Assembly (NCBI RefSeq): GCF_002217945.1
Contig: NZ_BCMG01000002.1
Coordinates: 248,001 to 312,000 of the forward strand
Reading direction: 5' to 3'
From: Secundilactobacillus silagei JCM 19001
Lineage (GTDB): Bacteria; Bacillota; Bacilli; Lactobacillales; Lactobacillaceae
DNA: 64,000 nt
This document shows, piece after piece, positions 1 to 8,415 of this stretch. The notes under the pieces were generated by a model, which was not told where the DNA came from, ran no database searches, and was given only the letters and a program-made list of their open reading frames with translations. The first letter of the stretch is position 1, and every line of letters starts with the position of its first letter. The translations under genes were made by a program, and so were the position numbers.

Positions 1-342
1 GTCGTCATGTCCAGCGGAATTAGAACGTTATCTAAGACCGTTAAGTGGCTGATCAGGTTGTAAGCTTGGTAAATGTAACCGATAGTATCGCGTCGGTAGG
101 TATCCATGGCCTTTTCATTTTTATGGTCCAAACGTTTGCCATCAACGGTAACACTACCTTGAAATTGGCGGTCTAACCCACCGATGATGTTCATCAGGGT
201 GGACTTACCACCACCGGATTCCCCTAAAATGGAAACAAATTCACCAAGGTCAAAGTTGAGATCGATTCCCTTTAAGACAGGGAATTCTTCTTTGCCCAGA
301 TAATAAGACTTATGAATGTCTCGTAGTTCTAAATAACTCATG
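1..342 (-). CDS. ABC transporter ATP-binding protein, partial at left edge
   Basis: N-terminal 114 residues of an ABC ATPase; the rest lies outside the window. The translation starts MSYLELRDIHKSYYLG. It has a Walker A motif GESGGGKST at residues 40-48 and a Q-loop region with YIYQAYNLI. This pattern is typical of the MacB/LolD-type group that energises FtsX-like permeases for peptides, lipoproteins or antimicrobial peptide resistance; that subgroup assignment is inference. The ATG at 342 is preceded by GGAGGAAC, which fixes the start. The permease partner would be expected to the left, outside the window. Confidence 0.9.
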
Positions 343-503
343 GTGTTCCTCCTGCAATAATTTAAGTGTCTCTATCATAATCAGAATTACTGCAGCCGAC
401 ATCGGTCGAACGGACAGTTAATTTTTGCCCAAATGGGCAGTGACGATATAAAGGCTGATATAGCAGTGATTAGAACGGCTTTTTAAAATGAAGAAAAGGA
501 AAT

Positions 504-533
504 TTGGTATCGTTTGCATAAATAAGGTAAACT
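504..533 (+). promoter_or_regulatory. Putative sigma-A promoter of the AI-2E family gene
   Basis: TTGGTA (504-509), an 18-nt spacer and TAAACT (528-533), about 35 nt before the start codon. Match to consensus is only fair. Confidence 0.4.
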
Positions 534-569
534 AGAAGTAATTCATTTTGTTTACGGGGGTGTGTTTTG

Positions 570-1700
570 GTGACCATATCGAAAAAAACATTAATCAAAC
601 TGGGTGTTGTGTTCGCCATTTTCCTGGCTTGCATCGTGTACCCAGGACCAATATTTGGGGCAATTGGTAACTTGGTATCCGTCCTTAATCCGCTGATTTT
701 AGGTGCGGTAATGGCTTACGCGGTCAACTTACTTTCTCGGCAATTAGAGAAGGGGTTATGGCCGCATGCCAGTCAAAAATGGGCCCAGGGGTTTCGTCGG
801 CCGTTGGCAATCTTAGCAGCGCTGGTCATTATCGTGTTGGTGATTGCGGGTGTCATGCGGCTGGTTATTCCACAGTTCGTGGACGCCATTAACAGTTTCT
901 TCAAAACGGCACCCGGTACTATCAATGATCTGACCCGTTGGCTGAATCAATTCGATCAGGATCATACCATTAGTCAACGGGTGACGGCGGCAACAGCTTC
1001 CTTTAATTGGAAGTCAATTGAATCAAAAGTCATGAAGTACCTAACCGTTGGCGCTTCTGGCATCTTTTCTTCAACTGTCTCCATCTTCAGCAATATTTTC
1101 TCTGGTGTCATTAATTTTGTTTTATCCTTTGTTTTTGCCATCTATCTGCTCAGTGGTAAGGAAAAAATCGGTGGCTGGTTAAACCGGTTGATGGATGATT
1201 TTCTGCCAACTAAATTTGTGGCCAAAACACGTTACGTTTTGCATGTCACTGATAAGATGTTTTCTAGCTTCATTGCTGGACAAGTGCTGGAAGGCTTTAT
1301 TCTAGGGACGCTGTGTACGTTAGGCATGATGGTTTTCCGCTTCCCAGATGCGCTTTCAATCGGGGCCTTAGTTGGTGTCAGTGCCTTGATTCCAATGATC
1401 GGTGCTTGGATCGGTGGAGTGGTCGGCTTTGTCTTGATCGCAGTTGTTTCGCCAATTCAAGCAATCTTGTTTGTGGTCTTCATCATCGTTCTTCAACAAG
1501 TTGAAGGTAACCTGATCTACCCCAGAGTGGTTGGCGGTACCATTGGTCTACCAGGTCTGCTGGTACTAGCAGCGATTACGATTGGTAGCGGCTTAGCAGG
1601 TATTGTGGGTATGATGTTAGCTGTTCCAATCACCGCGACGCTGTATAGACTGATGCGAAATGCGACCTTTAAAAAGGAAGGTCTTCAGATAAAAGAGTAG
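570..1700 (+). CDS. AI-2E family transporter (PerM/UPF0118)
   Basis: Polytopic membrane protein of about 376 residues with the AI-2E transporter family layout. Two N-terminal membrane helices are followed by a soluble helical region (about 100-150) and then a block of five or six helices that includes GLPGLLVLAAITIG and a C-terminal MMLAVPITA. Family members are reported as exporters of autoinducer-2 or as Na+/H+ antiporters, and the substrate here cannot be told. The GTG at 570 is 9 nt after a GGGGG Shine-Dalgarno; the TTG at 567 is an alternative start. It is monocistronic and converges on the ThrE gene across a shared palindromic terminator. Confidence 0.85.
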   Translation: MTISKKTLIKLGVVFAIFLACIVYPGPIFGAIGNLVSVLNPLILGAVMAYAVNLLSRQLEKGLWPHASQKWAQGFRRPLAILAALVIIVLVIAGVMRLVIPQFVDAINSFFKTAPGTINDLTRWLNQFDQDHTISQRVTAATASFNWKSIESKVMKYLTVGASGIFSSTVSIFSNIFSGVINFVLSFVFAIYLLSGKEKIGGWLNRLMDDFLPTKFVAKTRYVLHVTDKMFSSFIAGQVLEGFILGTLCTLGMMVFRFPDALSIGALVGVSALIPMIGAWIGGVVGFVLIAVVSPIQAILFVVFIIVLQQVEGNLIYPRVVGGTIGLPGLLVLAAITIGSGLAGIVGMMLAVPITATLYRLMRNATFKKEGLQIKE

Positions 1701-1705
1701 TTAAC

Positions 1706-1747
1706 AAAAGTGCTAGAACTGATCAATTGATCAGTTCTAGCACTTTT
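1706..1747. terminator. Bidirectional terminator, perfect 42-bp palindrome
   Basis: Two perfect 21-nt arms (AAAAGTGCTAGAACTGATCA plus one base, and its complement) with A/T tracts on both sides. It lies between convergent genes. Confidence 0.9.
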
Positions 1748-1773
1748 TCTACTATATTATAGCTAAACTCTTG

Positions 1774-3123
1774 TTAATCAAAATGACGCCATTCTTTATC
1801 CAACAGATATCTGGCAACGAACAGGCCCAGAGGTAAGAATAAAATGATCAGGGCTGCTCGTGTTAGCCATAAAGCACCAGTGCCAATTTGATTCAAGCCA
1901 ATATTGTAAATACCGCGATAAATATAAAGGCCGGGAATCATGATTACAATGGAAGGAACCGTCAAAGAAATTCGTGGAAAACCATTGGTCCGGTTGACGA
2001 TTGAAGCCAGCAGTCCAGCCACCAGTGCGCCGCAGAATGCTGCAGCGGGGGCTGGAATGGTGTGGAAGTCGACTAATTCCAGCCGGAGGGTGTTGGCAAC
2101 CGCCCCGATTAACCCAGAGGTGATGGCTAGTCGCTGTGAGCTGTTAAACATCATGGAGAAACCGTAGACCCCGAAAAAACTAGCGGGCAGTCGTAATAAC
2201 ATGAGAACTAACGGGCTTAGTCCCAGTGCCGCGAAGTTTTCTGGTTGGAAATTAACGATCAAAGCAATCAGCCAGCCGCAAAGGGTGGCCACAATGGTGA
2301 TCATCAGCGCGTAGGCTAATCGTTCCAGTCCTGAACGCATATCGAGTTTGGATAAATCCAGGAAACTAGTAATAAAGGGAAAACCAGGAATCACAAACAG
2401 CATGGCTCCGATGTAACCAGCTTCATGGTTACCCGAAATAGGATAAACGAGTTGTAAGCCTTTAAAGACCAACAGGTATGTGATTTCGGCGACAGCCACA
2501 CTGACCGCAATTGCGGAAATCATCGTGAGTTTATGTTTCCCCATCTCGCCACGGATCCAGTTACCAAGGCCAGCACCAATAAAACTGCAAATCATTTCGA
2601 TCCAGCCGCCACCCAGTAAAAAAATAAAGGATGCACAGGCAATGGCGGCTGCCAAGCCCTTGATGGCTGGTGAATAATGGCCGGGAGCTTGTTGGATCTT
2701 ATCCAATTTTTGATGGATCTCTTTAATACTTAAGTGGGAGTATTTTTTTTCAAATTGTTTGACGAAAGTTTCTAACACGAAGAGTTTTTCCGTGTTAACA
2801 CCGGTATTTGGTAATGACAAGATTTGTGAATAACTGTGACCTTCATCAAAACAGGTGTAATTGATCGTAGTTAAGCCAATATCTGCGGAACAGATCAAGT
2901 CAAGTACCCGTGCGACAGTATTCATTGCATCACGGACACGCCATGCCCCAGTACCACAGGAAAGCATCATGATACCGATGCGGCCAACGACAGAGGACCT
3001 TGCTTTGACACGCGCATGCTTGATCTGTGCGTCTTGATCCACGGCAAAATCCTGCCATGGAATCGTCATATGATGTGTTTCTGATGGCGTATGATTCTCA
3101 GATTCTTTTGCTTCTTCAGTCAC
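1774..3123 (-). CDS. Threonine/serine exporter family protein (ThrE, fused two-domain form)
   Basis: 449-residue protein with the N-terminal ThrE/DUF1212 domain (about 40-290) fused to the C-terminal ThrE_2/DUF3815-like membrane domain, the full-length form. The segment GTGAWRVRDAMNTVARVLDL matches the start of the family's cytosolic helices, and about ten membrane segments follow. Predicted role is export of threonine and serine or related small molecules. The GTG start at 3123 has GGAGGC 6 nt upstream. It is divergent from a TetR-family gene, so local control by that regulator is possible. Confidence 0.85.
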   Translation of the reverse strand: MTEEAKESENHTPSETHHMTIPWQDFAVDQDAQIKHARVKARSSVVGRIGIMMLSCGTGAWRVRDAMNTVARVLDLICSADIGLTTINYTCFDEGHSYSQILSLPNTGVNTEKLFVLETFVKQFEKKYSHLSIKEIHQKLDKIQQAPGHYSPAIKGLAAAIACASFIFLLGGGWIEMICSFIGAGLGNWIRGEMGKHKLTMISAIAVSVAVAEITYLLVFKGLQLVYPISGNHEAGYIGAMLFVIPGFPFITSFLDLSKLDMRSGLERLAYALMITIVATLCGWLIALIVNFQPENFAALGLSPLVLMLLRLPASFFGVYGFSMMFNSSQRLAITSGLIGAVANTLRLELVDFHTIPAPAAAFCGALVAGLLASIVNRTNGFPRISLTVPSIVIMIPGLYIYRGIYNIGLNQIGTGALWLTRAALIILFLPLGLFVARYLLDKEWRHFD

Positions 3124-3240
3124 TTTTTGCCTCCAATAAATGTGCTTTCTACATTATAAGCTCGAATCGCTAATTTTCACAAGACTTCAATATTATGGTA
3201 TCGTTATCATGTGTTTTTTTAATTGAAAGGGGCAAATGGC

Positions 3241-3828
3241 ATGACGACAAAGGAAAAAATAATGGCAGCGACGAAGCAATTAGTCGTCTCACAGCCATTT
3301 GATAAAATAACTGTCACGACGATTATGGCGATTACCAAGATGCGGCGGCAATCCTTTTATGACCATTTTCGGGATAAATATGACGTGTTAGCTGAAATTT
3401 ATTCAACTGAAGTCAAGGCAGCGGTTCAGTACTGCGGTAACTATCGCTTTTGGCCGCAAACGCTACTAGCAATGCTGACGTACTTCGACAATAACCGGGC
3501 GTTCTACCAAAACGTTTTAAAGTTAGATGTTCAAAACGCCCCGGAAGAAGTGATTATCGATCATTTAAAGACCATGGTTGGTCAAATCTTTACCAGTTTA
3601 GGTGACATTGAAAAGATCAGTATTGATACCAGCTACTGTGTATTTCTGCAAAAAACGCTTGGTGGAACACTTTTTCTCTCATTAAAGGAGTGGCTATATC
3701 ATCCTAACAGTCTTGAGTTACAGCAAGAGTACCATTATTTGAAGGCTTATCTGGAAGATGGTATCAATGGGTACCTATTACGCACGAAACGCATCGATAC
3801 TTATCAGAAGCACTCTGAGATTGCTTAG
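3241..3828 (+). CDS. TetR/AcrR family regulator, DhaS-like
   Basis: 195-residue regulator. The N-terminal helix-turn-helix (about 8-55) contains ITKMRRQSFYDHFRDKYDVL, with the Tyr-x-His-Phe pattern of TetR proteins. The C-terminal half resembles the TetR_C_8 domain of DhaS, the activator of dihydroxyacetone kinase, though no dha genes are visible here. The ATG at 3241 follows AAAGGGGC; an upstream TTG at 3223 lies within that ribosome-binding region and is less likely. It is divergent from the ThrE gene and overlaps yaaA tail to tail by 4 nt. Confidence 0.8.
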   Translation: MTTKEKIMAATKQLVVSQPFDKITVTTIMAITKMRRQSFYDHFRDKYDVLAEIYSTEVKAAVQYCGNYRFWPQTLLAMLTYFDNNRAFYQNVLKLDVQNAPEEVIIDHLKTMVGQIFTSLGDIEKISIDTSYCVFLQKTLGGTLFLSLKEWLYHPNSLELQQEYHYLKAYLEDGINGYLLRTKRIDTYQKHSEIA

Positions 3829-4580
3829 TGTCTGCGCTCATTATTAATGAAAACCAGTTTATCTTGAGTTGACCGTTGAGCATCAAAGCGCCAGTCTGGA
3901 TGATCAAAATGGGTAACACCGGCGATATCTTGAATGTTGTGCTCGGCTAAATAACGTACCATTTCGCCACGGGCCATTTTGGCTAACGTGGCTTTGGTTT
4001 TTAATTTGCCAGCTACTTCTGACCCGAAAACAACGTCTACTAGCTGGTCGTTAGGCTGTAAGTACCGTGTAATGGTCTTAGCGTATTCCTGTGAGGCCAG
4101 GTTAAGCACGGGGCCTTGATCAAATGACAGTGCCTGATAGAGCCGCTGCCCCCAAAACTGATATAAGTTGCGGGTGCCTGCTACCTGGATGGCTGCCTGC
4201 ATTTCAAGCCGGTAGGGAGTAACACCATCGAAGGGCCGTAAAATGCCGTAGAAGCCTGATAAAATACGCAGATTAGCTTGGACATACGCTAGTGCGGGTG
4301 CCGTGAACAGGTCTGGTGCCATGTATTGATATTGAATGCCAGTGTAACTTATAATGGCGGGTGTTAACTGATCAGACAGGTTCATTTTTTGCAGCCAAGC
4401 ATAGTTTGGTCGGGCTAATTTATCGCTGCAGCGCCACATGTTGTGGGCTTCTTCATAGCTGAAAGTTTGCATTTTTTGAAGTATTTGACGCGTTTCTTCT
4501 ATATATATAGGCAAATCTTGAATCTCAAAGTCGTTAGTATTGATGACCATTTTTTTGGCCGGTGCAATAATGATCTGCAT
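3825..4580 (-). CDS. yaaA: YaaA/UPF0246 family peroxide stress protein
   Basis: 251 residues, the usual family length. It starts MQIIIAPAKKM and contains GILRPFDGVTPYRLEM and KTKATLAKMARGEMVRYLAE, both characteristic of YaaA. In E. coli YaaA limits unincorporated iron during hydrogen peroxide stress, and DNA binding has been reported for the fold. The role here is inferred from family membership only. It is monocistronic and its 3' end overlaps the TetR gene. Confidence 0.9.
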   Translation of the reverse strand: MQIIIAPAKKMVINTNDFEIQDLPIYIEETRQILQKMQTFSYEEAHNMWRCSDKLARPNYAWLQKMNLSDQLTPAIISYTGIQYQYMAPDLFTAPALAYVQANLRILSGFYGILRPFDGVTPYRLEMQAAIQVAGTRNLYQFWGQRLYQALSFDQGPVLNLASQEYAKTITRYLQPNDQLVDVVFGSEVAGKLKTKATLAKMARGEMVRYLAEHNIQDIAGVTHFDHPDWRFDAQRSTQDKLVFINNERRH

Positions 4581-4713
4581 AGACTCTTCCTATCTAGTAC
4601 TTAAAGTACCGTTCTAATGAGCTGCAGTTAAGTTTAATGGAGTTTTACCAAAGATGCAATAGCAGTTAGGTTGTCTATTTTTTGGAGAAAAATAAAAAAG
4701 TTGGCAAAAAGGC

Positions 4714-4742
4714 TTGCATAATGGCTATGTACTATGTATAAT
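4714..4742 (+). promoter_or_regulatory. Strong sigma-A promoter for a non-coding RNA
   Basis: TTGCAT (4714-4719), a 17-nt spacer and a perfect TATAAT (4737-4742). No ribosome-binding site or ORF follows; a structured RNA does. Confidence 0.8.
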
Positions 4743-4748
4743 ATGCTT

Positions 4749-4858
4749 TGTATTCAAGAACAGTAAAATTAATTAAATAAAAAATTGCTCAGCACTAAAA
4801 CTCTTTTTTAGTGACACGACCCGGACAGGAGAGAGACCTGTTCGGGTCATTGTCGTCT
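4749..4858 (+). ncRNA. Structured non-coding RNA, copy 1
   Basis: About 110 nt downstream of a strong promoter. The order is an AAGAAC/TTAATT-rich 5' part, then GCTCAG (4787-4792), then hairpin A (CACTAAAA 4793-4800 with TTTTAGTG 4806-4813). Hairpin B follows (GACCCGGACAGG 4818-4829 with CCTGTTCGGGTC 4837-4848) and is enclosed by GACA/TGTC. A second locus at 16281-16389 keeps GCTCAG, hairpin A and hairpin B with different but complementary bases. I do not recognise the RNA family; no coding potential is visible. Confidence 0.65.
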
Positions 4859-4930
4859 TATGGGTATAATTTTAATTAATTGGTTTTACACTAATCATCC
4901 TTTTGGTTTGATGTATTTCAAATTCCTGTC

Positions 4931-5190
4931 GAGTTAATCCCCCCCAATTAACTCATTCTGATTGTTAATCAGAAATCCCCCCAGCAATTTAAATATTGCT
5001 AGTGAGATTATATCATTCGTATAATCGAACATATTAACAGGTAGTGTCCTTACCATTGCGAGTAGTTGAAGAGTTGTTGATGTCTCCTTCAATTCTTTAA
5101 TAAAAGCTGATTTATGATAAGGCAATGAAAAGGTTAGGATATTTCATTTCTAATTCAAAACGTCTAACGATTATCGTTAGGCGTTTTTTT
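4931..5190 (+). ncRNA. Candidate antisense RNA segment with C-rich loop and complementarity to protease mRNAs
   Basis: Gene-free stretch ending in a good + strand terminator. It holds a hairpin GAGTTAAT/ATTAACTC (4931-4938, 4947-4954) whose loop is seven C's plus A. A second hairpin is TTCTGATT/AATCAGAA (4956-4974), and a tract CCCCCCAGCAATT lies at 4977-4989. GGATATTTCATTTCTAATT at 5137-5155 is the exact complement of the 3' untranslated segment of several downstream metalloprotease genes. It may be the 3' part of the transcript from 4749, or a separate RNA. Alternatively it is an inverted remnant of a protease repeat unit. Transcription is not shown by the sequence. Confidence 0.35.
5158..5190 (+). 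terminator. Rho-independent terminator
   Basis: Stem ACGTCTAACGAT with ATCGTTAGGCGT (one G-T pair), directly followed by eight T's on the + strand. Confidence 0.8.
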
Positions 5191-5229
5191 TGTGGAAAAA
5201 TTAGGGTTTACTAGTGAACGTTGAATAGA

Positions 5230-5529
5230 ACATCGGTAGATATGTGTTCCAAAATCCTGCTTATTTTTGATATTTTTAAAAAATATGCATCTTTTTTTAA
5301 ATATTTAATATGTAAATGAAACTGTTTACATTTAGGGGAGTTAGTCCTGATTTAGGGCTTGGAAAGCCTGCTGAGCTAGGGTTTATACTCTAAACAGTTT
5401 AAAATATAATGATTTCACAAACTTTATTTTGCTGTATCTTTGTAACATGTTTGTAATAGTATTTATTATCCCCTGGTGCTATAGTCTTTTTCGTTGCGTT
5501 AATTGTTGGGGGGTCAGCAATTAGCAACG
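5230..5529 (+). promoter_or_regulatory. Upstream regulatory module of metalloprotease 1
   Basis: In order: an AT-rich near-palindrome around 5270-5285; the dyad ATGTAAA-N8-TTTACAT (5310-5331); a TATAAT (5405-5410); and a WalR-like box TGTAAC-N5-TGTAAT (5441-5457). An extended -10 TG-C-TATAGT (5477-5485) begins 22 nt after the box and has no good -35. A hairpin at the expected 5' end of the RNA (5492-5529) has outer stem CGTTGC/GCAACG, an inner TAATTG stem and loop GGGGGT. The same order recurs before the paralogues. Confidence 0.6.
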
Positions 5530-5612
5530 GCTTAAAAAAGCTGATTTTCACAAATTGACTTTTAGTAAGCAAATTTCGAATGAATACGAACTTTAAGGAG
5601 ACTATAAATATT

Positions 5613-6263
5613 ATGAACAATCGTTTTATGGGTAGTATGTTAGCTGTCGTTGCCGTTGCCGCAGGTTTGATTTTTGCTGCGCCAAGTCACGCGGATGCAA
5701 AGGTCGTTACAGACGCCGATGCCACCAGCGCAATCACTAAAACACAAGCACTTCGTGGGACTGCTGAAGCTGATGGCGGCGCTGCTACTGGTTCAGCTAA
5801 TTTGACACCAGCTACTAAGCGCTGGCAATCAACCACTATCACTTACAAAATCGATAGTGGATCAAGCTACTATAAGTCCGTTTGGCAATCAGCCGTTAAG
5901 AGCTGGAACAAGAGCGGCGTGGTTCAATTAGTCCCTGCATCTGGTAAAGCTGATATTACCTTAGCTGATAAGAACTCAACTATGAAGAACGCTACAGTCG
6001 GGATTACTTATTCTTCATACTATAACGACAAGAGCATGAACAATCTAAAAGTTATGGCCAATGCTAAATCATACGTCTTTAAAAACGTGGCTAACCGTTA
6101 CCACTATTCCAAGACGGAAAAAACTAACGTTGCCGAACATGAATTAGGTCACGCTTTAGGTTTGGAACATAACGTGGGCAAGGGCAGTGTAATGTATTAC
6201 GCCACTCGTGATCAGTCCGTTTCAAAACCAGACGTTAATGGTTTGGAAGCCAGCTACCGTTAA
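5613..6263 (+). CDS. Secreted matrixin-like (M10) metalloprotease 1
   Basis: 216 residues. The Sec signal peptide has a hydrophobic core MLAVVAVAAGLIFAA and probable cleavage after SHA (near residue 29). The mature domain carries the matrixin zinc motif HELGHALGLEH (zinc-binding His176, His180, His186; catalytic Glu177) and a Met-turn SVMYY with Met194. There is no wall anchor, so it should be released. The ATG at 5613 lies 12 nt after AAGGAG, and an in-frame ATG at 5580 is upstream of that site. It is first of six paralogues in one orientation, each apparently a single-gene transcript. The protease substrate is unknown. Confidence 0.85.
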   Translation: MNNRFMGSMLAVVAVAAGLIFAAPSHADAKVVTDADATSAITKTQALRGTAEADGGAATGSANLTPATKRWQSTTITYKIDSGSSYYKSVWQSAVKSWNKSGVVQLVPASGKADITLADKNSTMKNATVGITYSSYYNDKSMNNLKVMANAKSYVFKNVANRYHYSKTEKTNVAEHELGHALGLEHNVGKGSVMYYATRDQSVSKPDVNGLEASYR

Positions 6264-6292
6264 GATTAAAAATTAAATGAAATTAGAATTGA

Positions 6293-6324
6293 AATATCCA
6301 TTCCAGGGGGGAATGGATATTTTT
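6293..6324 (+). terminator. Terminator of metalloprotease 1, G-rich loop
   Basis: AATATCCATTCC (6293-6304) pairs with GGAATGGATATT (6310-6321); the loop is AGGGG and a T tract follows. Confidence 0.85.
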
Positions 6325-6409
6325 GGTTGGTTTGATAGATGATTACTGACTGTTTTAGTTAAATGCCAGACTGTAAAATCCAGACAATTTACTAATTTTG
6401 ATAAGTTGA

Positions 6410-6752
6410 TTTACAAAAAGGGTTGGACTTTTCTAGGTATAATGAATAGGACACTTAGCACTATATGTCCTAAAAAGCAAGTGTTTTTTGATATTTTTAA
6501 AAATATCGCAAACTTTTTTAAATATTTAATATGTAAATGAAACTGTTTACATCTGCGTATTTTAGCCTGGTTTTAAGGCCTAGGAAGCCTGCTGCGATAG
6601 ACTTTAGCCCCTAAATAGTTAAAGGTATAATTATTTCACAAACTCAATATTGCTGATTTTTTGTAACATTCCTGTAATAGTATTCCTGAATTCCCGGTGC
6701 TATAGTCATCCTCGTTGCGTTGGTTATTGGGGGGTCAATAAACAACACAACG
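6410..6752 (+). promoter_or_regulatory. Upstream regulatory module of metalloprotease 2
   Basis: A dyad AGGACA/TGTCCT lies at 6448-6471. The palindrome GATATTTTTAAAAATATC is at 6490-6507 and the dyad ATGTAAA-N8-TTTACAT at 6531-6552. TATAAT is at 6626-6631, and the WalR-like box TGTAAC-ATTCC-TGTAAT at 6662-6678. The extended -10 TG-C-TATAGT is at 6698-6706. The 5'-terminal hairpin (6713-6752) has stem GTTGGTTATTG paired with CAATAAACAAC (one mismatch), loop GGGGGT and an outer CGTTG/CAACG. Confidence 0.6.
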
Positions 6753-6831
6753 GAAAACCAATTCAATTTTCACAAATTGAATTTTAGTAAGTAAGCTTTT
6801 GAATGCACACGGAATTTAAGGAGACAATTCA

Positions 6832-7488
6832 TTGAATATCAACAATCGTTTTATGGGTAGTATGTTAGCTGTCGTTGCCGTTGCCGCAGGTTTGATTTTC
6901 GCAACACCAAGTCATGCAGATGCAAAGGTAGTTACAGACGCCGATGCTACGAGTGCTATTACTAAGACACAAGCACAGAATGGTACTGCTAAAGCCGATG
7001 GCGGCGAAGCCACTGGCTCCGCTAAATTAACACCAGCTACTAAGCGCTGGCAATCAGCTACCATCACTTACAAGATCTCCAGCAAATCCGGTTATTACAA
7101 GACCGTTTGGCAATCAGCCGTTAAGAGCTGGAATAAGAGCGGTGCTGTTAAGTTGGTCGCTACTTCTGGTAAAGCTGATATTACTTTAGCTGACAAGAAC
7201 TCAACTATGAAGAATGCCACTGTTGGGATTACTTATTCTTCATACTATAATGATAAGAATATGAACGGTTTAAAAGTTATGGCCAATGCCACTTCATACG
7301 TTTTCAAAAACGTGGCTAACCGTTATCACTATTCCAAGACAGAAAAAACTAACGTTGCTGAACATGAATTAGGTCATGCCTTAGGTTTGGAACATAATGT
7401 TGGTAAAGGCAGCGTGATGTATTACGCTACTCGTGATCAATCCGTTTCAAAACCAGACGTTAATGGTTTGGAAGCAAGTTACCGTTAA
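6832..7488 (+). CDS. Secreted matrixin-like (M10) metalloprotease 2
   Basis: 218 residues with the same layout as copy 1: Sec signal peptide ending ATPSHA, mature domain with HELGHALGLEH (His178, Glu179, His182, His188) and Met-turn Met196. The TTG start at 6832 is 8 nt after AAGGAG, and the same TTG is used in copies 3 and 4. Its central segment ISSKSGYYKT is shared with copy 4 but not copies 1 and 3, and its C-terminus ends NGLEASYR as in copy 1. No anchor or accessory domain is seen. Substrate unknown. Confidence 0.85.
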   Translation: MNINNRFMGSMLAVVAVAAGLIFATPSHADAKVVTDADATSAITKTQAQNGTAKADGGEATGSAKLTPATKRWQSATITYKISSKSGYYKTVWQSAVKSWNKSGAVKLVATSGKADITLADKNSTMKNATVGITYSSYYNDKNMNGLKVMANATSYVFKNVANRYHYSKTEKTNVAEHELGHALGLEHNVGKGSVMYYATRDQSVSKPDVNGLEASYR

Positions 7489-7506
7489 AATTTTAATTAG
7501 AAATGA

Positions 7507-7537
7507 AATATCCATTCCGGGGGGAATGGATATTTTT
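7507..7537 (+). terminator. Terminator of metalloprotease 2, G-rich loop
   Basis: AATATCCATTCC with GGAATGGATATT around a loop of G's, then T5. The segment just upstream, ATTAGAAATGAAATATCC, is shared by copies 2, 3, 4 and 6. Confidence 0.85.
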
Positions 7538-7974
7538 GATTTATGCTTTTAGATCCAGTTCTGCACCTAGTGGTTTTCTTCTAAGTGTGGGATAAAAGTG
7601 CCTTAATATACGTGGACTTAAAGTGCGACTTTGACGACTGTCACTGCTGGGCAGATGGATATTATGTCAGCAATGTGGTTTTGAACGAAACGACGATTAA
7701 AAAATATATTCAAAACTAAAAGAAACGTGATCTTGAGTGTCAAAGAATATGAGGATCCTTTCAAAGACGGTGAATAATATCAACGTCCTGATAAGGTAAC
7801 AAAGTAATCATGATGCGTACATAAAGATAAAACATTGTCCGGTAATCAGAATTTCCATTCTTAGAGCAAACTATCTATTTGGCGAGTGATTTTGATTTTA
7901 TTTTACATAGATAAATGCTGGTTAGTTAATATGGTAGATTCAATTATTTTAGTTAAATGACAGATTGTAAAGGA
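7538..7974. other. Intergenic spacer between metalloproteases 2 and 3
   Basis: No gene, promoter or hairpin that I can support. From about 7733 it aligns by eye with 9166 onward between copies 3 and 4 (shared GAGTGTCAAA, AATATGA, CCTGATAAGG-like words). The duplicated unit is therefore about 1.45-1.6 kb, gene plus full intergenic region. Confidence 0.5.
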
Positions 7975-8346
7975 TGGACAATTTACTAATTCTAACAAGT
8001 TGATTTACAAAAAGGGTTGGACTTTTCTGGGTATAACGAATAGGACACATAACACTATACGTCCTAAAAAGCAAGTGTTTTTTGATATTTTTAAAAATAT
8101 CGCAAACTTTTTTAAATATTTAATATGTAAATGAAACTGTTTACATCCGTGTATTTTAGCGTGGTTTTAGGGCCTAGGAAGCCTGCTGCGATAGACTTTA
8201 GCCCCTAAATAGTTAAAGGTATAATTATTTCACAAACTCGATTTCACCAGTTTTTTGTAACATTCCTGTAATAGTATTCCTGAATTCCCGGTGCTATAGT
8301 CATCCTCGTTGCGTTGGTTATTGGGGGGTCAATAACCAACACAACG
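7975..8346 (+). promoter_or_regulatory. Upstream regulatory module of metalloprotease 3
   Basis: Palindrome GATATTTTTAAAAATATC is at 8084-8101, dyad ATGTAAA-N8-TTTACAT at 8125-8146 and TATAAT at 8220-8225. The WalR-like box TGTAAC-ATTCC-TGTAAT is at 8256-8272. TATAGT at 8295-8300 (extended TG-C) begins 22 nt after the box. The 5' hairpin (8307-8346) has a perfect 11-bp stem GTTGGTTATTG/CAATAACCAAC, loop GGGGGT and an outer CGTTG/CAACG. Confidence 0.6.
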
Positions 8347-8415
8347 GAAAAGCAATTCGATTTTCACAAAGTAAGTAAGCTTTTGAATACACACGGAATT
8401 TAAGGAGACAATTTA

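Noticed and set aside
4934-5125. 63-residue ORF on the - strand
   Set aside because: TTG start without a Shine-Dalgarno, low-complexity hydrophobic translation, and it lies across a hairpin-rich segment better explained as RNA.
5310-5331. cre site (ATGTAAA-N8-TTTACAT)
   Set aside because: The spacing between half-sites is too long for CcpA and the central CG is missing.
5399-5620. 73-residue ORF on the - strand upstream of metalloprotease 1
   Set aside because: Antisense to a conserved promoter/leader module and not preserved before the other copies.
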